This document shows positions 15,525 to 24,131 of a stretch of DNA of 32,057 bases, piece after piece (positions within the stretch are counted from its first letter, which is position 1; each line of letters opens with the position of its first letter). Origin of the DNA: Treponema zioleckii (GTDB taxonomy: Bacteria > Spirochaetota > Spirochaetia > Treponematales > Treponemataceae); contig NZ_JPUF01000047.1 in the NCBI RefSeq assembly GCF_014737315.1, positions 1 to 32,057 on the forward strand, written 5' to 3'. The notes beneath the pieces are model-generated. The model searched no databases, was not told the origin of the DNA, and worked only from the letters and a program-made list of their open reading frames with translations. The position numbers and the translations under genes were made by a program.

Positions 15525-17709
15525 ATAAGCGAATTCCGAATTGGATGCTCGGTGCAACTTTTAGTTTGTCTGCTCCGAACGGAGAAATGGAATTTAATTT
15601 TACGGACGAATTGAAGGCTTCATCGTTGAAATCTTTGATTTTAAATTCGAACATTCCTGCCGTAAAAAATGTTATTCTTCCAAGAACTTTCAGTGAAAGT
15701 GCGGTTCTGTATTCTGGCACAAAATTGAATTTTCTCGAATCTGAATCTTCTTGCTCAGTCCAAAGAAACTTTCCAAAAAGTTCATTTTCAAATTTTATCT
15801 GCTTAAAAATGCTCATTTGGTTTCCGAATCCGATGGAAAGTTCGTATGTTTTTTTGAACCTTGTCAACTCTTGTGCCGTCAAGACTGAACCAAAAATTGA
15901 AGAAGTTCCAACGTGAACTCCGAAACCCAAAGTCCAGTTTGTGTTTGTGTATATTTCTGGAATGATGTTAAAAAAATGCGACGGGACTAAATCCGCTTGC
16001 TCGATGATTTTTTTTGATTCTCGTCGTGAAAGTTTTTTTTGAGTAAGGTCTGTTTTGTTTAATTCAAAATTTTTTACGAGCGCTTCGCCGATTTTAAAAG
16101 AGTACGCGTGATTTAAATGCGGATAGAATTTTGTGATTTTTGCTTCCCCTAAAAAAAGCCCTGCGGCTGTAAAATATTCGACTTTTACAGCAGTTGGTGT
16201 AGGAATGAGCGTTTCGTCGCTTAAAACTGCCCTGTAATTTATAGTTCCTGGACAGCCAATCATAATATTTTTCTTAAAGTTCGGAATTAGGACTACTGGA
16301 AGAGTCATATTTTCATATTGAATTTTCCCGTTGATTACGCGCGCCATTAATTTATCATTTTCATCAAAGATTGCGATTTCTTCTGTTCCCTGAACGGTCA
16401 CAAGCGCATAGTTCATTGTGGAAAAAATTTCATTTTCTGAAAGAGCGAGCATGTACGAAAGATAAGTTTCGTTTGCGTGCATGTCCGAAAATGCGAGCGC
16501 GAGGTAATCTAATCCCCCGTTTGTACGTTCATTCAATTTTGTTACAAGCCAGCTTCCGATTCCTCCGTTTTGTTCAGGCGCGTCTTCCGTGTCCTTTTTG
16601 TCTGGAAAAAGTTTGTTCATGAGTTTTGCGACCCGCGTGTGAAGTTTTATGGCTCCGCTGTAGTATTTTTCAACATTTTCGCTTAGCGCGTTTACGATAT
16701 TCGTTATTACGATTGGGACGAGCGGACCTGTTTTAAAAGGTGCGTATTCGCGGCCCATGAGTTTTACGAAATATTCATTGATTTTTGGAATGAATTTTTC
16801 ATCGTAAAGTTCTTTTTGTGTGTTACAGCCGTTAACAAAAACTTTCGTGTTGCCGTATTTGTGATATTTCCAGTTGCCTCGGTTCATTGGCACAGTCGGA
16901 ACAACATCCTCTGCGTTTACTATATTCCAGATAAATCCGTATTTTTCTTCCTGCGAGTTTGTCGTTACGTTTGGGGCTGCGAATGTGTATGTGTAAATCG
17001 CTCCTTTTTCAAAGAAGTTGTCATCGAGCAATAGCGACGAAAGCAAGTTTGCGATTGCCCCGCCCCGGCTATGCCCTGTGATTAAAAGATAGGCTTGTGT
17101 CGGGTCGATTTTGTGGCGTAGCATGTACGATATTAGTGCTGTGTGCAAAACTGCCGAAGCTGTTGCGAATCCCTTGTGAATTTCATCCTGCTTTTGGCTG
17201 GCATCGTTGATGTTTAGGTTTGAAATCCATTCGTTCGCATTTAGGGGCGTGCCTCGGATTACGAGAAGAATCAGAGTCCTTTTGCCGGCAGGCGTTTCGA
17301 TTTCTTTTGAAGCAAAACTGAATGCACATTGGTCATTTCCCCAAAGCGCGTCATTGTAGTTTATTTCGTAATGAAATTCCATGTCAGATTCGTTGATTCC
17401 TAAAAGTTCATAATTCTTTTTTAGCGGATTAGAAGTCGCATCGGCAAGAACGTCTGCATACGAAGCGTCTGAAAGCATACATGCAAATCGTGCCAATTCG
17501 TGATTGTAGCTGAATGCAGTTCCTTCTGTAAAAAAATCCTCTCGCCATTCGACAGGAATTCTTGTTTCGCTAATGAGATTTTCAGATGTCTTGCAATTGA
17601 GATAAAAATTTATTGTTTTTGCATACAAGAAATTTTTATTTTTAAAAACAAGGAGAAGACTGAACAAAAAAAGAATTCGAATAAATCTTGTTTTTTTAGA
17701 CAATGACAT
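15523..17709 (-). CDS. Class 3 lipase with C-terminal beta-barrel-like region
   Basis: The 728-aa protein starts with a basic hydrophobic signal (residues 1-30). A lipase class 3 alpha/beta-hydrolase domain (about 65-330) shows the nucleophile elbow TGHSRGG (Ser214), the acid in NAEDVVPTVP (Asp268) and a plausible His283 (KYHKYG). Residues 330-590 have no domain I recognise. The last 130 residues (about 600-728) consist of alternating beta strands with aromatic ends and finish in IQFGIRL, as in outer-membrane barrels. The likely role is a surface or periplasmic esterase or phospholipase tethered to the outer membrane; substrate and barrel are inferences. It begins 21 nt after the stop of an AAA+ regulator on the same strand. 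No clear ribosome binding site is seen. Confidence 0.8.
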   Translation of the reverse strand: MSLSKKTRFIRILFLFSLLLVFKNKNFLYAKTINFYLNCKTSENLISETRIPVEWREDFFTEGTAFSYNHELARFACMLSDASYADVLADATSNPLKKNYELLGINESDMEFHYEINYNDALWGNDQCAFSFASKEIETPAGKRTLILLVIRGTPLNANEWISNLNINDASQKQDEIHKGFATASAVLHTALISYMLRHKIDPTQAYLLITGHSRGGAIANLLSSLLLDDNFFEKGAIYTYTFAAPNVTTNSQEEKYGFIWNIVNAEDVVPTVPMNRGNWKYHKYGNTKVFVNGCNTQKELYDEKFIPKINEYFVKLMGREYAPFKTGPLVPIVITNIVNALSENVEKYYSGAIKLHTRVAKLMNKLFPDKKDTEDAPEQNGGIGSWLVTKLNERTNGGLDYLALAFSDMHANETYLSYMLALSENEIFSTMNYALVTVQGTEEIAIFDENDKLMARVINGKIQYENMTLPVVLIPNFKKNIMIGCPGTINYRAVLSDETLIPTPTAVKVEYFTAAGLFLGEAKITKFYPHLNHAYSFKIGEALVKNFELNKTDLTQKKLSRRESKKIIEQADLVPSHFFNIIPEIYTNTNWTLGFGVHVGTSSIFGSVLTAQELTRFKKTYELSIGFGNQMSIFKQIKFENELFGKFLWTEQEDSDSRKFNFVPEYRTALSLKVLGRITFFTAGMFEFKIKDFNDEAFNSSVKLNSISPFGADKLKVAPSIQFGIRL

Positions 17710-17730
17710 AGACGTAAAATTAATTTTAGC

Positions 17731-18924
17731 TTAAATGTCTAAAAGGTCAATACTTGCATCAGTTATTATTTCCCTGTCCCCAGAATCGATTATTGCCCGC
17801 TCCAATACATTTTCCAATTCTCGGATATTTCCAGGCCAATCATGTTCGCAGAGTTTTTCAAGTGCCAAAGGAGAAAGAAATTTTTGCGCACCGACTTTTT
17901 TTAAGTAGTTTTCACAAAGAAACGGAATATCTTCCTGACGTTCTTTGAGCGACGGAATTTTGATTACGAATTTTGTGAGCCGATAAAATAAGTCTTTGCG
18001 GAATTCTTTTTCGCGGATTTTCTGCTTTAAATTAGCGTTAGTCGCAAAAATGAGCCTTAAATCTGCATGAAGAAGTTTTCCCGAACCGACTTTTCTAAAA
18101 TTCCCTGTTTCCAAAAAGTACAAAAGCTTTTTCTGAATAGCCAGTTCCGAATCACCGATTTCGTCAAGAAACAGAGTTCCGTTGTCTGCAAGTTGAACAA
18201 AACCGTTTCTTGCGACTGCATCGGTAAATGCGCCTTTTTCGTTTCCAAAAAGCTCGCTTTCCACGAGCGTTATCGGAATGTCCGGAATTGAAACCGGAAT
18301 CAGCGGTTTTTCTTTTCGCGACGACAATTCGTGAATCACCGATGCCGCCGTGGATTTTCCGCTCCCGGTTTCGCCCAAAAGTAAAATTGTAGTGTCCAAA
18401 TTTGCCGCGACCAAAAGTCGTTTCTTAAAATCTGTAATCAGCTGCGAATTTCCCGCAAACACAGAAAGACACTTAGGAAAATCGATTTCAGAATTTCCTT
18501 CGGGAGAAAACTTACCAGCATCTTCATTCGTTTTTGCAGGAAAGACTGGGGTGAATTTCTTTTGAGGTTTTATGTCAGAATTTTTTTGCGAATGATTTAT
18601 TTCGAATCGCACAGGATTCTGATTTTCTTTTGAATCCATAAAATCCATGTATCTTTGACTAAAATCATCCGAAAAGACTTCTTCCTTTGAATTGAGCGGA
18701 AAGACAGGAATGTTAGAATTTTCCCAAAACTGGGCATTAAGCCTGTCTTTGATAGTCAAATCGAGAACAATTGAAGTCGGCGTGTAATTCTCTAAAAATT
18801 TAAAAAGTGAGAATGAATCCGAAGTCATAAAAACAGTTTTTTTGGCACCAATGCCTTTTTTTACGGCATTAAGAATTTCTGAATTATCAGAAAACAAAAT
18901 TAGTATTTTTTCAGTATTCAACAT
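17731..18924 (-). CDS. Sigma54-type AAA+ activator lacking an HTH domain
   Basis: The 397-aa protein has a receiver-like N-terminal region (1-60) with a possible Asp55 (VLDLT) but without the usual acidic pair. A long linker follows, then an AAA+ domain of the NtrC family (about 150-390). Walker A is GETGSGKS (184-191), Walker B is LFLDEI (251-256), and an FRKDLFYRL motif and WPGNIRELENV are present. The loop that contacts sigma54 is GAFTDA (231-236) rather than the usual GAFTGA. The protein ends right after the AAA+ domain, with no C-terminal Fis-type HTH, as in activators such as FlgR of Helicobacter that work without DNA binding. The start has no ribosome binding site and TATAAA (18941-18936) stands 11 nt upstream. 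It may regulate the adjacent lipase or act elsewhere. Confidence 0.85.
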   Translation of the reverse strand: MLNTEKILILFSDNSEILNAVKKGIGAKKTVFMTSDSFSLFKFLENYTPTSIVLDLTIKDRLNAQFWENSNIPVFPLNSKEEVFSDDFSQRYMDFMDSKENQNPVRFEINHSQKNSDIKPQKKFTPVFPAKTNEDAGKFSPEGNSEIDFPKCLSVFAGNSQLITDFKKRLLVAANLDTTILLLGETGSGKSTAASVIHELSSRKEKPLIPVSIPDIPITLVESELFGNEKGAFTDAVARNGFVQLADNGTLFLDEIGDSELAIQKKLLYFLETGNFRKVGSGKLLHADLRLIFATNANLKQKIREKEFRKDLFYRLTKFVIKIPSLKERQEDIPFLCENYLKKVGAQKFLSPLALEKLCEHDWPGNIRELENVLERAIIDSGDREIITDASIDLLDI

Positions 18925-18935
18925 TTTTAAATCTT

Positions 18936-18941
18936 TTTATA
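18936..18941 (-). promoter_or_regulatory. Candidate -10 of the AAA+ activator gene
   Basis: TATAAA on the minus strand ends 11 nt before the ATG at 18924, and no Shine-Dalgarno sequence intervenes. The region is very AT-rich, so the assignment is weaker than for the extended -10 boxes elsewhere in the window. Confidence 0.4.
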
Positions 18942-19133
18942 TTGCTAATAAAAATATGTTTTTAGTTTATACCGAAAAATAATAATTTTAATTTAAAAAG
19001 CGATAAAAAAAAGATACTTTTTTATGACTTTAAGATTAATTATATGCATTAACTCCAAATTCTACAGAATTTCAAAAAACTCCAATTTTTTATAACAAAA
19101 AAAATCTTGTTTGCTATAAAAAATGCTTATTTT

Positions 19134-22100
19134 TTACGAGTGGGAAAATGTAATTCCTGAGCCTCGTAATTCACTGATTCCTCCGTTTTTCTTTACAGCC
19201 TCAATTTTTTGGTCGAATTCACGGATTACAGAGTCGATATGAGTAATAATTCCGAGCATTTTTCCAGAACTTTGAAGAGACTTTAAAGCCGCAATTGCCT
19301 CGTTTAAAGGTTCGCCGCTCAAGGTTCCAAAACCTTCGTCAAGGAAAAGCGAATCAACACGCACATTTTTGCTGGCAATTTCTGCAATTCCCAATGCAAA
19401 GGACAAGCTGATTATGAATTTTTCTCCGCCGCTCATATTTGAAACAGGTCTGTCATCTTTTGAATCTGCATAGTTTTCGTCATGAATAAGAAAATCAACT
19501 TTTCCAGGCTTTTGAACCATTGTATATTTTCCAGAAATCCTAAAAAGATAATGATTTGCTTTTTTTAGGAGTTGCTTGAATGCCAAAGATTGTACAAAAA
19601 CTTCAAAGTCTTCGCCGTCTTTTTTACCTACAAAATTCTGAACCTGCGCCCAAAGATTTTTTTCTTCAAGAGATTTTTCCAATTTTTCGTGCATTTTCTC
19701 GAATTCTTTTCTGTTTTTTTCATTTGCGGCAAGTTGATTTTTTATGCTTCCTATTTCTTGATTTAAAATTGAGTCTTCGGAATCAAACTTTTGTTTAGAA
19801 GCTAACAAATCTTCTTGACTTTCTGTTGTGAGTTGCAACTTTCGGCATTCTTCAAGATTCTTTTTTGAAAGTTCGATTTCTTTGTTGGTTTCGGCATCGC
19901 GTGTTTTTAAACGCTCTTTTTCTTCCTTTAGAATAGGAATTTTTTCTTCATTGGAAAGTTGGTCCTTAAAGTCTTGAACCGAAGAAAAACCGTTTTTTTC
20001 GATTGAAAGCAAAAATTTAGCTTGAGCGGCTTCCAGTTTAGGTTTCCGCGAGTCGATATTTTTTTCAAGTTCCAGGATTTTTGTTTCTGCAGCCGTTTTT
20101 GCATTGATTGCAGAATTTTTCTTTTCTTCGGAATCTTTGAGTGTTTTTTTTAGATTCTCGATTCTTTCATTGAACGCTTTTTTTTCAGTTTCAACAGATT
20201 TTTTTCCGTATAAATTTTCTCGTTCTTCAGAAAGAATTTTGTAATTTTGCTCAGCGACGTCAAAAGCCTGCTTTTCGGATTCAAAATGTGCTTGTAATTT
20301 TTCAATATCGATTGATTTTCGTTCGCTTTCCTTTTCGAGAAGAAGATTTTTTGAATTTTCAAATTTTTCTCGTTTTTCCCGGAATGTTCGTTCTTTTATC
20401 GTGAATTTTTTTATCAGCTCTTCAATTTCTGGCTCGGTTTGTACGCAGATTTTCCAGTCTGAAAGATTTCCGTTTATTTCGTCGAAAAGTTTTGATTTTT
20501 CAATTTTAGCTTCTTCAAGCAGTCTTGAAAAATTTTCAAGTTGATTTTTTGAAGCTGCGATGCATCCTTCGATTTCTTGCTGGGTTTTCTTTGTCGAATC
20601 AATTTTTTTGCTCAGCGACGAAACTGTTTCTCCTATTTTTGTTGTTTTTTCGTCGAGTCCATTTTTTGATTCCGATTCGCCCTTTTCGCAAGCTGGATGC
20701 AAAGTTGAGCCACAGACTGGGCAAGGTTTTTCTGCCGAAAGACCTGTTCGTAAAAGCAAAGAGACTGCGACATATTCAGTGCTTACAAGATTTTTTAGTT
20801 GCTCATTAAAACTTGCAAGTTCATTTTTAGCTGCGAGCAAATCTTTTTCTTCCAATTTTAAATTGTTTTCTTCAATTAAAATGTTCTTACTTGCGCTTGT
20901 GATTTTGTTGTTCCACTCTCCTAGTGATTTTAAAGAGCGCGTTATGAGCGGAAGGACTGTGCTGAGATTTTCGTCGTGCTGATTTTCAGAAATATAATTC
21001 TTGTAGGAAAGGTTTTCTTGTTGAAGCGTTTCGATTTGGCTCTCAAGATTTTTTAGTTTGTCTTTTGCCAAAGTAACTTCGCGCTCAGCGTTTGAGTATC
21101 GTTTGCTAGCTTCGTTGAATTGCCCCAAAACTGGTTCAAGTTTTGCGTCAATTTTACTCACTTCCTTCCAGATTTCATCTTCTTTTTTTAGTTTGATTTG
21201 TTCTTCATCGTATTTTTTTTGATTTTCGCTAAAAATCTTTTGAGCATCAAAAAGCATTTTTTCTGTGTTGGAAAAATTATTTTTTTCGTTGGCGAGCATT
21301 TTGAGCGAATCTTCTTGTTCACGGTTCTGTGTTTCAAATTCTTTAAAATCTGCTTTGCAAAAAAGTGCTTTTTCTGCGAGTTCAAGGATTTTTGCCTTTT
21401 TTTCGAAATCTATTTTTTCTGATTCGTAATTTTTTCGGTTTTGGATTGCGTCAAGATTTTTTTTAGTAAAATCATCAAGTTTTTTGAGCCAATCAATGGA
21501 CTCCTGAATTTTTTGCAATTCTTTCTGATTGCCAGAAATTTGCCTTTTATTGGAGTCGATTTTTTCATTGAGCTCTTTTATTTGTTCGTCAGAAAATATT
21601 TCGATTTGTGAAATGCTCTTTTTTATTTCATCGTAGGCGTTCAGTTTTTCATTTGCTTTTTTCCAGATAAAACTTGCGAATGCCTTGTATTTTTGAGTCC
21701 CGTTGAGTTTTGCGAGAATGTTGGCACGCGAACGTTCATCGCCAGAAATAAAAGTTTCGAATTGTCCCTGGGCAAGCATTATTGAGCGACAGAATTCATC
21801 GTAATCAAGCTGAATTATTTCGGCTGTTCGGGCGGCAAGCTTACTTGCTGTTTTTGCGGTAAACTTTTCGCCGTTGTTTGTGTTCGTAATTTGGCAAGAT
21901 GCCTGACATAAGTTTCCGTCGATTTTGTCTTTTGCCTTATGCTGCTCAAATTCAGAAATAAAAATGCCTTTTTTGCATTCGTAAGTCACTCGTGCCATGC
22001 ATTTTGAAGTATGGCGAGTCATAAGTTCATTTGAATCTGTAAATTTTGTTTGCCGCGGCGTGCGACCGTACAGTGCAAGCGTAATTGCGTCAAGAATCGT

Positions 22101-22235
22101 GGTTTTTCCGGCTCCTGTTTCTCCGCAGATTACGAATAAATCGTGATTTTTTTTGTAGTCTGGATGCGTAAAGTCAATGCACCATGAGCCTTTTAAAGAA
22201 TTCAAGTTTTCAATTTCGATTTTTTTAATTTTCAA
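19134..22235 (-). CDS. sbcC: Nuclease SbcCD, ATPase subunit SbcC
   Basis: The 1,033-aa protein has the SMC/Rad50-like layout: an N-terminal Walker A (CGETGAGKTTILDAITLALYG, about 37-57), two long coiled coils, a zinc hook CPVCG near residue 504, and a C-terminal ABC half. That half carries MSGGEKFIISLSFALG, Walker B (DSLFLDEGFGTL) and IITHID. With SbcD it forms the nuclease that cuts hairpins and processes double-strand breaks. It starts 15 nt after the end of the sbcD-derived sequence, with a GGAGAAGGG ribosome binding site, so the two are one operon. The frame is uninterrupted despite two 8-nt T runs at 20144-20151 and 21213-21220. Confidence 0.96.
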   Translation of the reverse strand: MKIKKIEIENLNSLKGSWCIDFTHPDYKKNHDLFVICGETGAGKTTILDAITLALYGRTPRQTKFTDSNELMTRHTSKCMARVTYECKKGIFISEFEQHKAKDKIDGNLCQASCQITNTNNGEKFTAKTASKLAARTAEIIQLDYDEFCRSIMLAQGQFETFISGDERSRANILAKLNGTQKYKAFASFIWKKANEKLNAYDEIKKSISQIEIFSDEQIKELNEKIDSNKRQISGNQKELQKIQESIDWLKKLDDFTKKNLDAIQNRKNYESEKIDFEKKAKILELAEKALFCKADFKEFETQNREQEDSLKMLANEKNNFSNTEKMLFDAQKIFSENQKKYDEEQIKLKKEDEIWKEVSKIDAKLEPVLGQFNEASKRYSNAEREVTLAKDKLKNLESQIETLQQENLSYKNYISENQHDENLSTVLPLITRSLKSLGEWNNKITSASKNILIEENNLKLEEKDLLAAKNELASFNEQLKNLVSTEYVAVSLLLRTGLSAEKPCPVCGSTLHPACEKGESESKNGLDEKTTKIGETVSSLSKKIDSTKKTQQEIEGCIAASKNQLENFSRLLEEAKIEKSKLFDEINGNLSDWKICVQTEPEIEELIKKFTIKERTFREKREKFENSKNLLLEKESERKSIDIEKLQAHFESEKQAFDVAEQNYKILSEERENLYGKKSVETEKKAFNERIENLKKTLKDSEEKKNSAINAKTAAETKILELEKNIDSRKPKLEAAQAKFLLSIEKNGFSSVQDFKDQLSNEEKIPILKEEKERLKTRDAETNKEIELSKKNLEECRKLQLTTESQEDLLASKQKFDSEDSILNQEIGSIKNQLAANEKNRKEFEKMHEKLEKSLEEKNLWAQVQNFVGKKDGEDFEVFVQSLAFKQLLKKANHYLFRISGKYTMVQKPGKVDFLIHDENYADSKDDRPVSNMSGGEKFIISLSFALGIAEIASKNVRVDSLFLDEGFGTLSGEPLNEAIAALKSLQSSGKMLGIITHIDSVIREFDQKIEAVKKNGGISELRGSGITFSHS

Positions 22236-22250
22236 TTTGCCCTTCTCCGT

Positions 22251-22475
22251 TTAGTTTGACGGTTCTGCCAAAAATTCGTCGTATGCTTCTGTAAAAATGT
22301 GAAGATATTTTTTTAAAATCTCTTCTTGGATTTTTTGATTTTCGTCTTCGTCTTCATTGTTCAAAAAATTTTTAGATTTTGCGCGAATCAAGTTTTCAAA
22401 AATTTCTTCGGGTTCAAGATTTTTTACTTCTTCACTGTCTAATTCTGTGTTTTCGTTGTTAAAAAAAATCTGCAA
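22251..22475 (-). pseudogene. sbcD: C-terminal remnant of SbcD in a shifted frame
   Basis: This 74-residue open frame (TTG at its 5' end) is not an independent gene. It is acidic and helical and continues the SbcD C-terminus. Frame 1 of sbcD stops at 22557. The sequence between 22557 and 22469 reads on in a second frame (LELYYKLEDGININDLLEDL, then VSRKLQSVADFF). That frame stops at a run of eight T on the minus strand (22468-22461), and this third frame follows directly. One base fewer in that run would join the last two. Its stop lies 15 nt before sbcC. Confidence 0.75.
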
Positions 22476-22556
22476 CGCTCTGAAGTTTTCGGCTTACGAT
22501 AAATACGTTCTTTTCTTCGAGCTCGTTAATCAAATCTTCCAATAAGTCGTTTATGT

Positions 22557-23561
22557 TTATGCCGTCTTCGAGTTTGTAGTAAAGTTCAAGAAATGTCGTT
22601 TTTCCGGAGGATTTTTTTTGTATTCTTCAAGAAACGAAAGAATTGTTTTTGAGTCGCCGTTTATTCGCCTGTAATTTACAATGGAAGGAATTTTCAGTTT
22701 TGAGACATTTGTTTTTCCGGGTTTCGCTTCGACTAAAAGGACGTTGTGGGGAATTTGAGCTTCGTCAAAACCCATTACGAATGGCGAACCTGAATACATG
22801 ATTTTTGGATTTTTTCCAACGGTGGTTGTGTAATGTATGTGTCCGAGGGCCACGTAGTCAAATTCTTTCGGAAAAATATTTTCGTGAACACTTCCAAGCT
22901 TTCCAACAACGTCGAGAACACGCCTTCCGTCATCGGAGCGATTTTCATTTTGCTGATTTTCAAAGCGTCCCTCAAGATTTGCGGCGTACAAATGTCCAGT
23001 CGCAATTATAGGAATATCTTTTTTGCCACGGAGCGACTCGGCTTTTTCAAGGATTTTTTTATAGAGCGCACCGTATGCCCTGTCGCTAAAAGTTCCGTCT
23101 TCTGTTTCTTTATTTTCATCGATGTAATTTCTAAGTTCGCACTCGTGCGCAAAAGGCACTGCTGCGCAAATCGCAAGTGGCTGCTCAGCTTCATCGAAAA
23201 GTTCAAAAACCATTTCGTCGCTCGATGTGTTTGTGAGTGAACCTACAACGTGAATGTTCAGGTGCTTAAAAATTGCCTTTTCTGTATCAAGCAAGTCTCC
23301 TGAATCGTGATTGCCGCCTACAACGACAATGTTTTTGCAACAAGTTGATTGAAGGGATGCCAAAAAGTCTGCATATTGTGTTTTCGAAAAATTCGGCGGG
23401 TTTGCCGTGTCAAAAATATCGCCAGAAACGACTAATGCCTGTGCGCCATTTTCTATAATCTGAGTCCGTAGCCAGTCTAAAAAGAATTTAACTTCTTTTG
23501 TTCTGTCAATGTCGTGCATTTTGTTTCCTAAATGCCAGTCAGCTGTATGAATAAATTTCAT
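22557..23561 (-). CDS. sbcD: Nuclease SbcCD subunit SbcD, frameshifted near the C-terminus
   Basis: This is the Mre11-like nuclease partner of SbcC. The start MKFIHTADWHLG at 23561 is chosen because TTGGAG precedes it. Phosphoesterase motifs are complete: HTADWHLG, VSGDIFDTANPP, VGGNHDSG, ATGHLYA and GHIHYTT. The nuclease core (about 1-300) is therefore whole. The frame then meets eight A (minus strand, 22619-22612) and ends in a short aberrant tail at 22557. One extra A there would lead into a matching frame (KSSGKTTFLELYYKLEDG). A second slip at 22468-22461 would reach the natural end at 22251. Intact, the protein would be about 435 aa. The missing part corresponds to the capping and SbcC-binding region, so the truncated form may not assemble with SbcC. 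Confidence 0.9.
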   Translation of the reverse strand: MKFIHTADWHLGNKMHDIDRTKEVKFFLDWLRTQIIENGAQALVVSGDIFDTANPPNFSKTQYADFLASLQSTCCKNIVVVGGNHDSGDLLDTEKAIFKHLNIHVVGSLTNTSSDEMVFELFDEAEQPLAICAAVPFAHECELRNYIDENKETEDGTFSDRAYGALYKKILEKAESLRGKKDIPIIATGHLYAANLEGRFENQQNENRSDDGRRVLDVVGKLGSVHENIFPKEFDYVALGHIHYTTTVGKNPKIMYSGSPFVMGFDEAQIPHNVLLVEAKPGKTNVSKLKIPSIVNYRRINGDSKTILSFLEEYKKNPPEKRHFLNFTTNSKTA

Positions 23562-23634
23562 AAAAATCTCCAAGATATTCCATACATAAAATAATCTATT
23601 TTCAAAAAAATGAATAGCCTTTTGAATAAAAAAC

Positions 23635-23663
23635 TTGTCATTTTTTCAGAAATACTGTATCAC
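23635..23663 (+). promoter_or_regulatory. Promoter of the small lipoprotein gene
   Basis: TTGTCA (23635-23640) is a good -35. TATCAC (23658-23663) is a fair -10 after a 17-nt spacer. Predicted transcription starts at about 23670 and the ATG is at 23671, so the mRNA would be leaderless. Confidence 0.55.
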
Positions 23664-23670
23664 TAAAAGT

Positions 23671-24102
23671 ATGGTTAGAATTCTTTTTTTAATTTTTATG
23701 ACTTTGATTCTTGTGTCTTCGTGTAAAAATACGAAAACTGACTCAAAAAAAATCGAAACTGTCACGGTGGATGTTGAAAAACTCGATGTTGACTCTTCCC
23801 TCGATCCTGCTTACACGCTTCGAACTCCTGAACAGCTGGGCAAAACGCGTAATTATTCAAAAAGAACTGTTTTGGTTAGCTTTTCAGAGCCAGTGAGCGA
23901 AGATGAGGCGAAGGAGTTTGCTAAAAAATTGAATCTTGATTTGACTTATTTTTATTCGAATTTTAATATGTGCGCTCTTAGTTCAAAACGCGATTTGACA
24001 GATGAGGAAATGCATGATTTGATTCTGCACCTTGAAGGGCTGCAAAAAGTTCTGCAGGTGGAACGCGATGAAATCATGCATTTGGATTCGGAAGAGGATT
24101 AA
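23671..24102 (+). CDS. Small lipoprotein with an I9-like (subtilisin propeptide) fold
   Basis: The 143-aa protein has a lipoprotein signal (MVRILFLIFMTLILVSSC) with Cys18 as the probable lipidated residue. The start at 23671 places this signal correctly; an upstream TTG at 23635 would not. Residues 70-143 follow a beta-alpha-beta-beta-alpha-beta pattern: VLVSF, SEDEAKEFAKKLN, LDLTYFYSNFN, MCALSS, TDEEMHDLILHLEGL, VLQVERDEIMHL. This resembles the inhibitor I9 domain that serves as propeptide or stand-alone inhibitor of subtilisin-like proteases. Assignment by eye is tentative. No protease follows in the window. It is divergent from sbcD and seems monocistronic. Confidence 0.75.
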   Translation: MVRILFLIFMTLILVSSCKNTKTDSKKIETVTVDVEKLDVDSSLDPAYTLRTPEQLGKTRNYSKRTVLVSFSEPVSEDEAKEFAKKLNLDLTYFYSNFNMCALSSKRDLTDEEMHDLILHLEGLQKVLQVERDEIMHLDSEED

Positions 24103-24131
24103 AAGGTTCAATTCCGAGGTTTTGCAAAGTC

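Noticed and set aside
15503-15916. 137-codon plus-strand frame over the end of the lipase gene
   Set aside because: It begins inside the terminator hairpin and lies wholly opposite a well-supported gene.
19085-19136. AT-only hairpins after sbcC as a terminator
   Set aside because: TAAAAAAT/ATTTTTTA overlaps the stop codon and contains no G-C in the stem; too weak to call.
20560-20982. 140-codon open frame antisense to sbcC
   Set aside because: It is the mirror of an AT-rich coiled-coil coding region, has no ribosome binding site and no recognisable domain.
16875-21740. TGGCAC sequences as sigma54 promoters for the nearby AAA+ activator
   Set aside because: Occurrences near 16880, 18844 and 21723 lack a correctly spaced TTGC and lie inside coding sequence.
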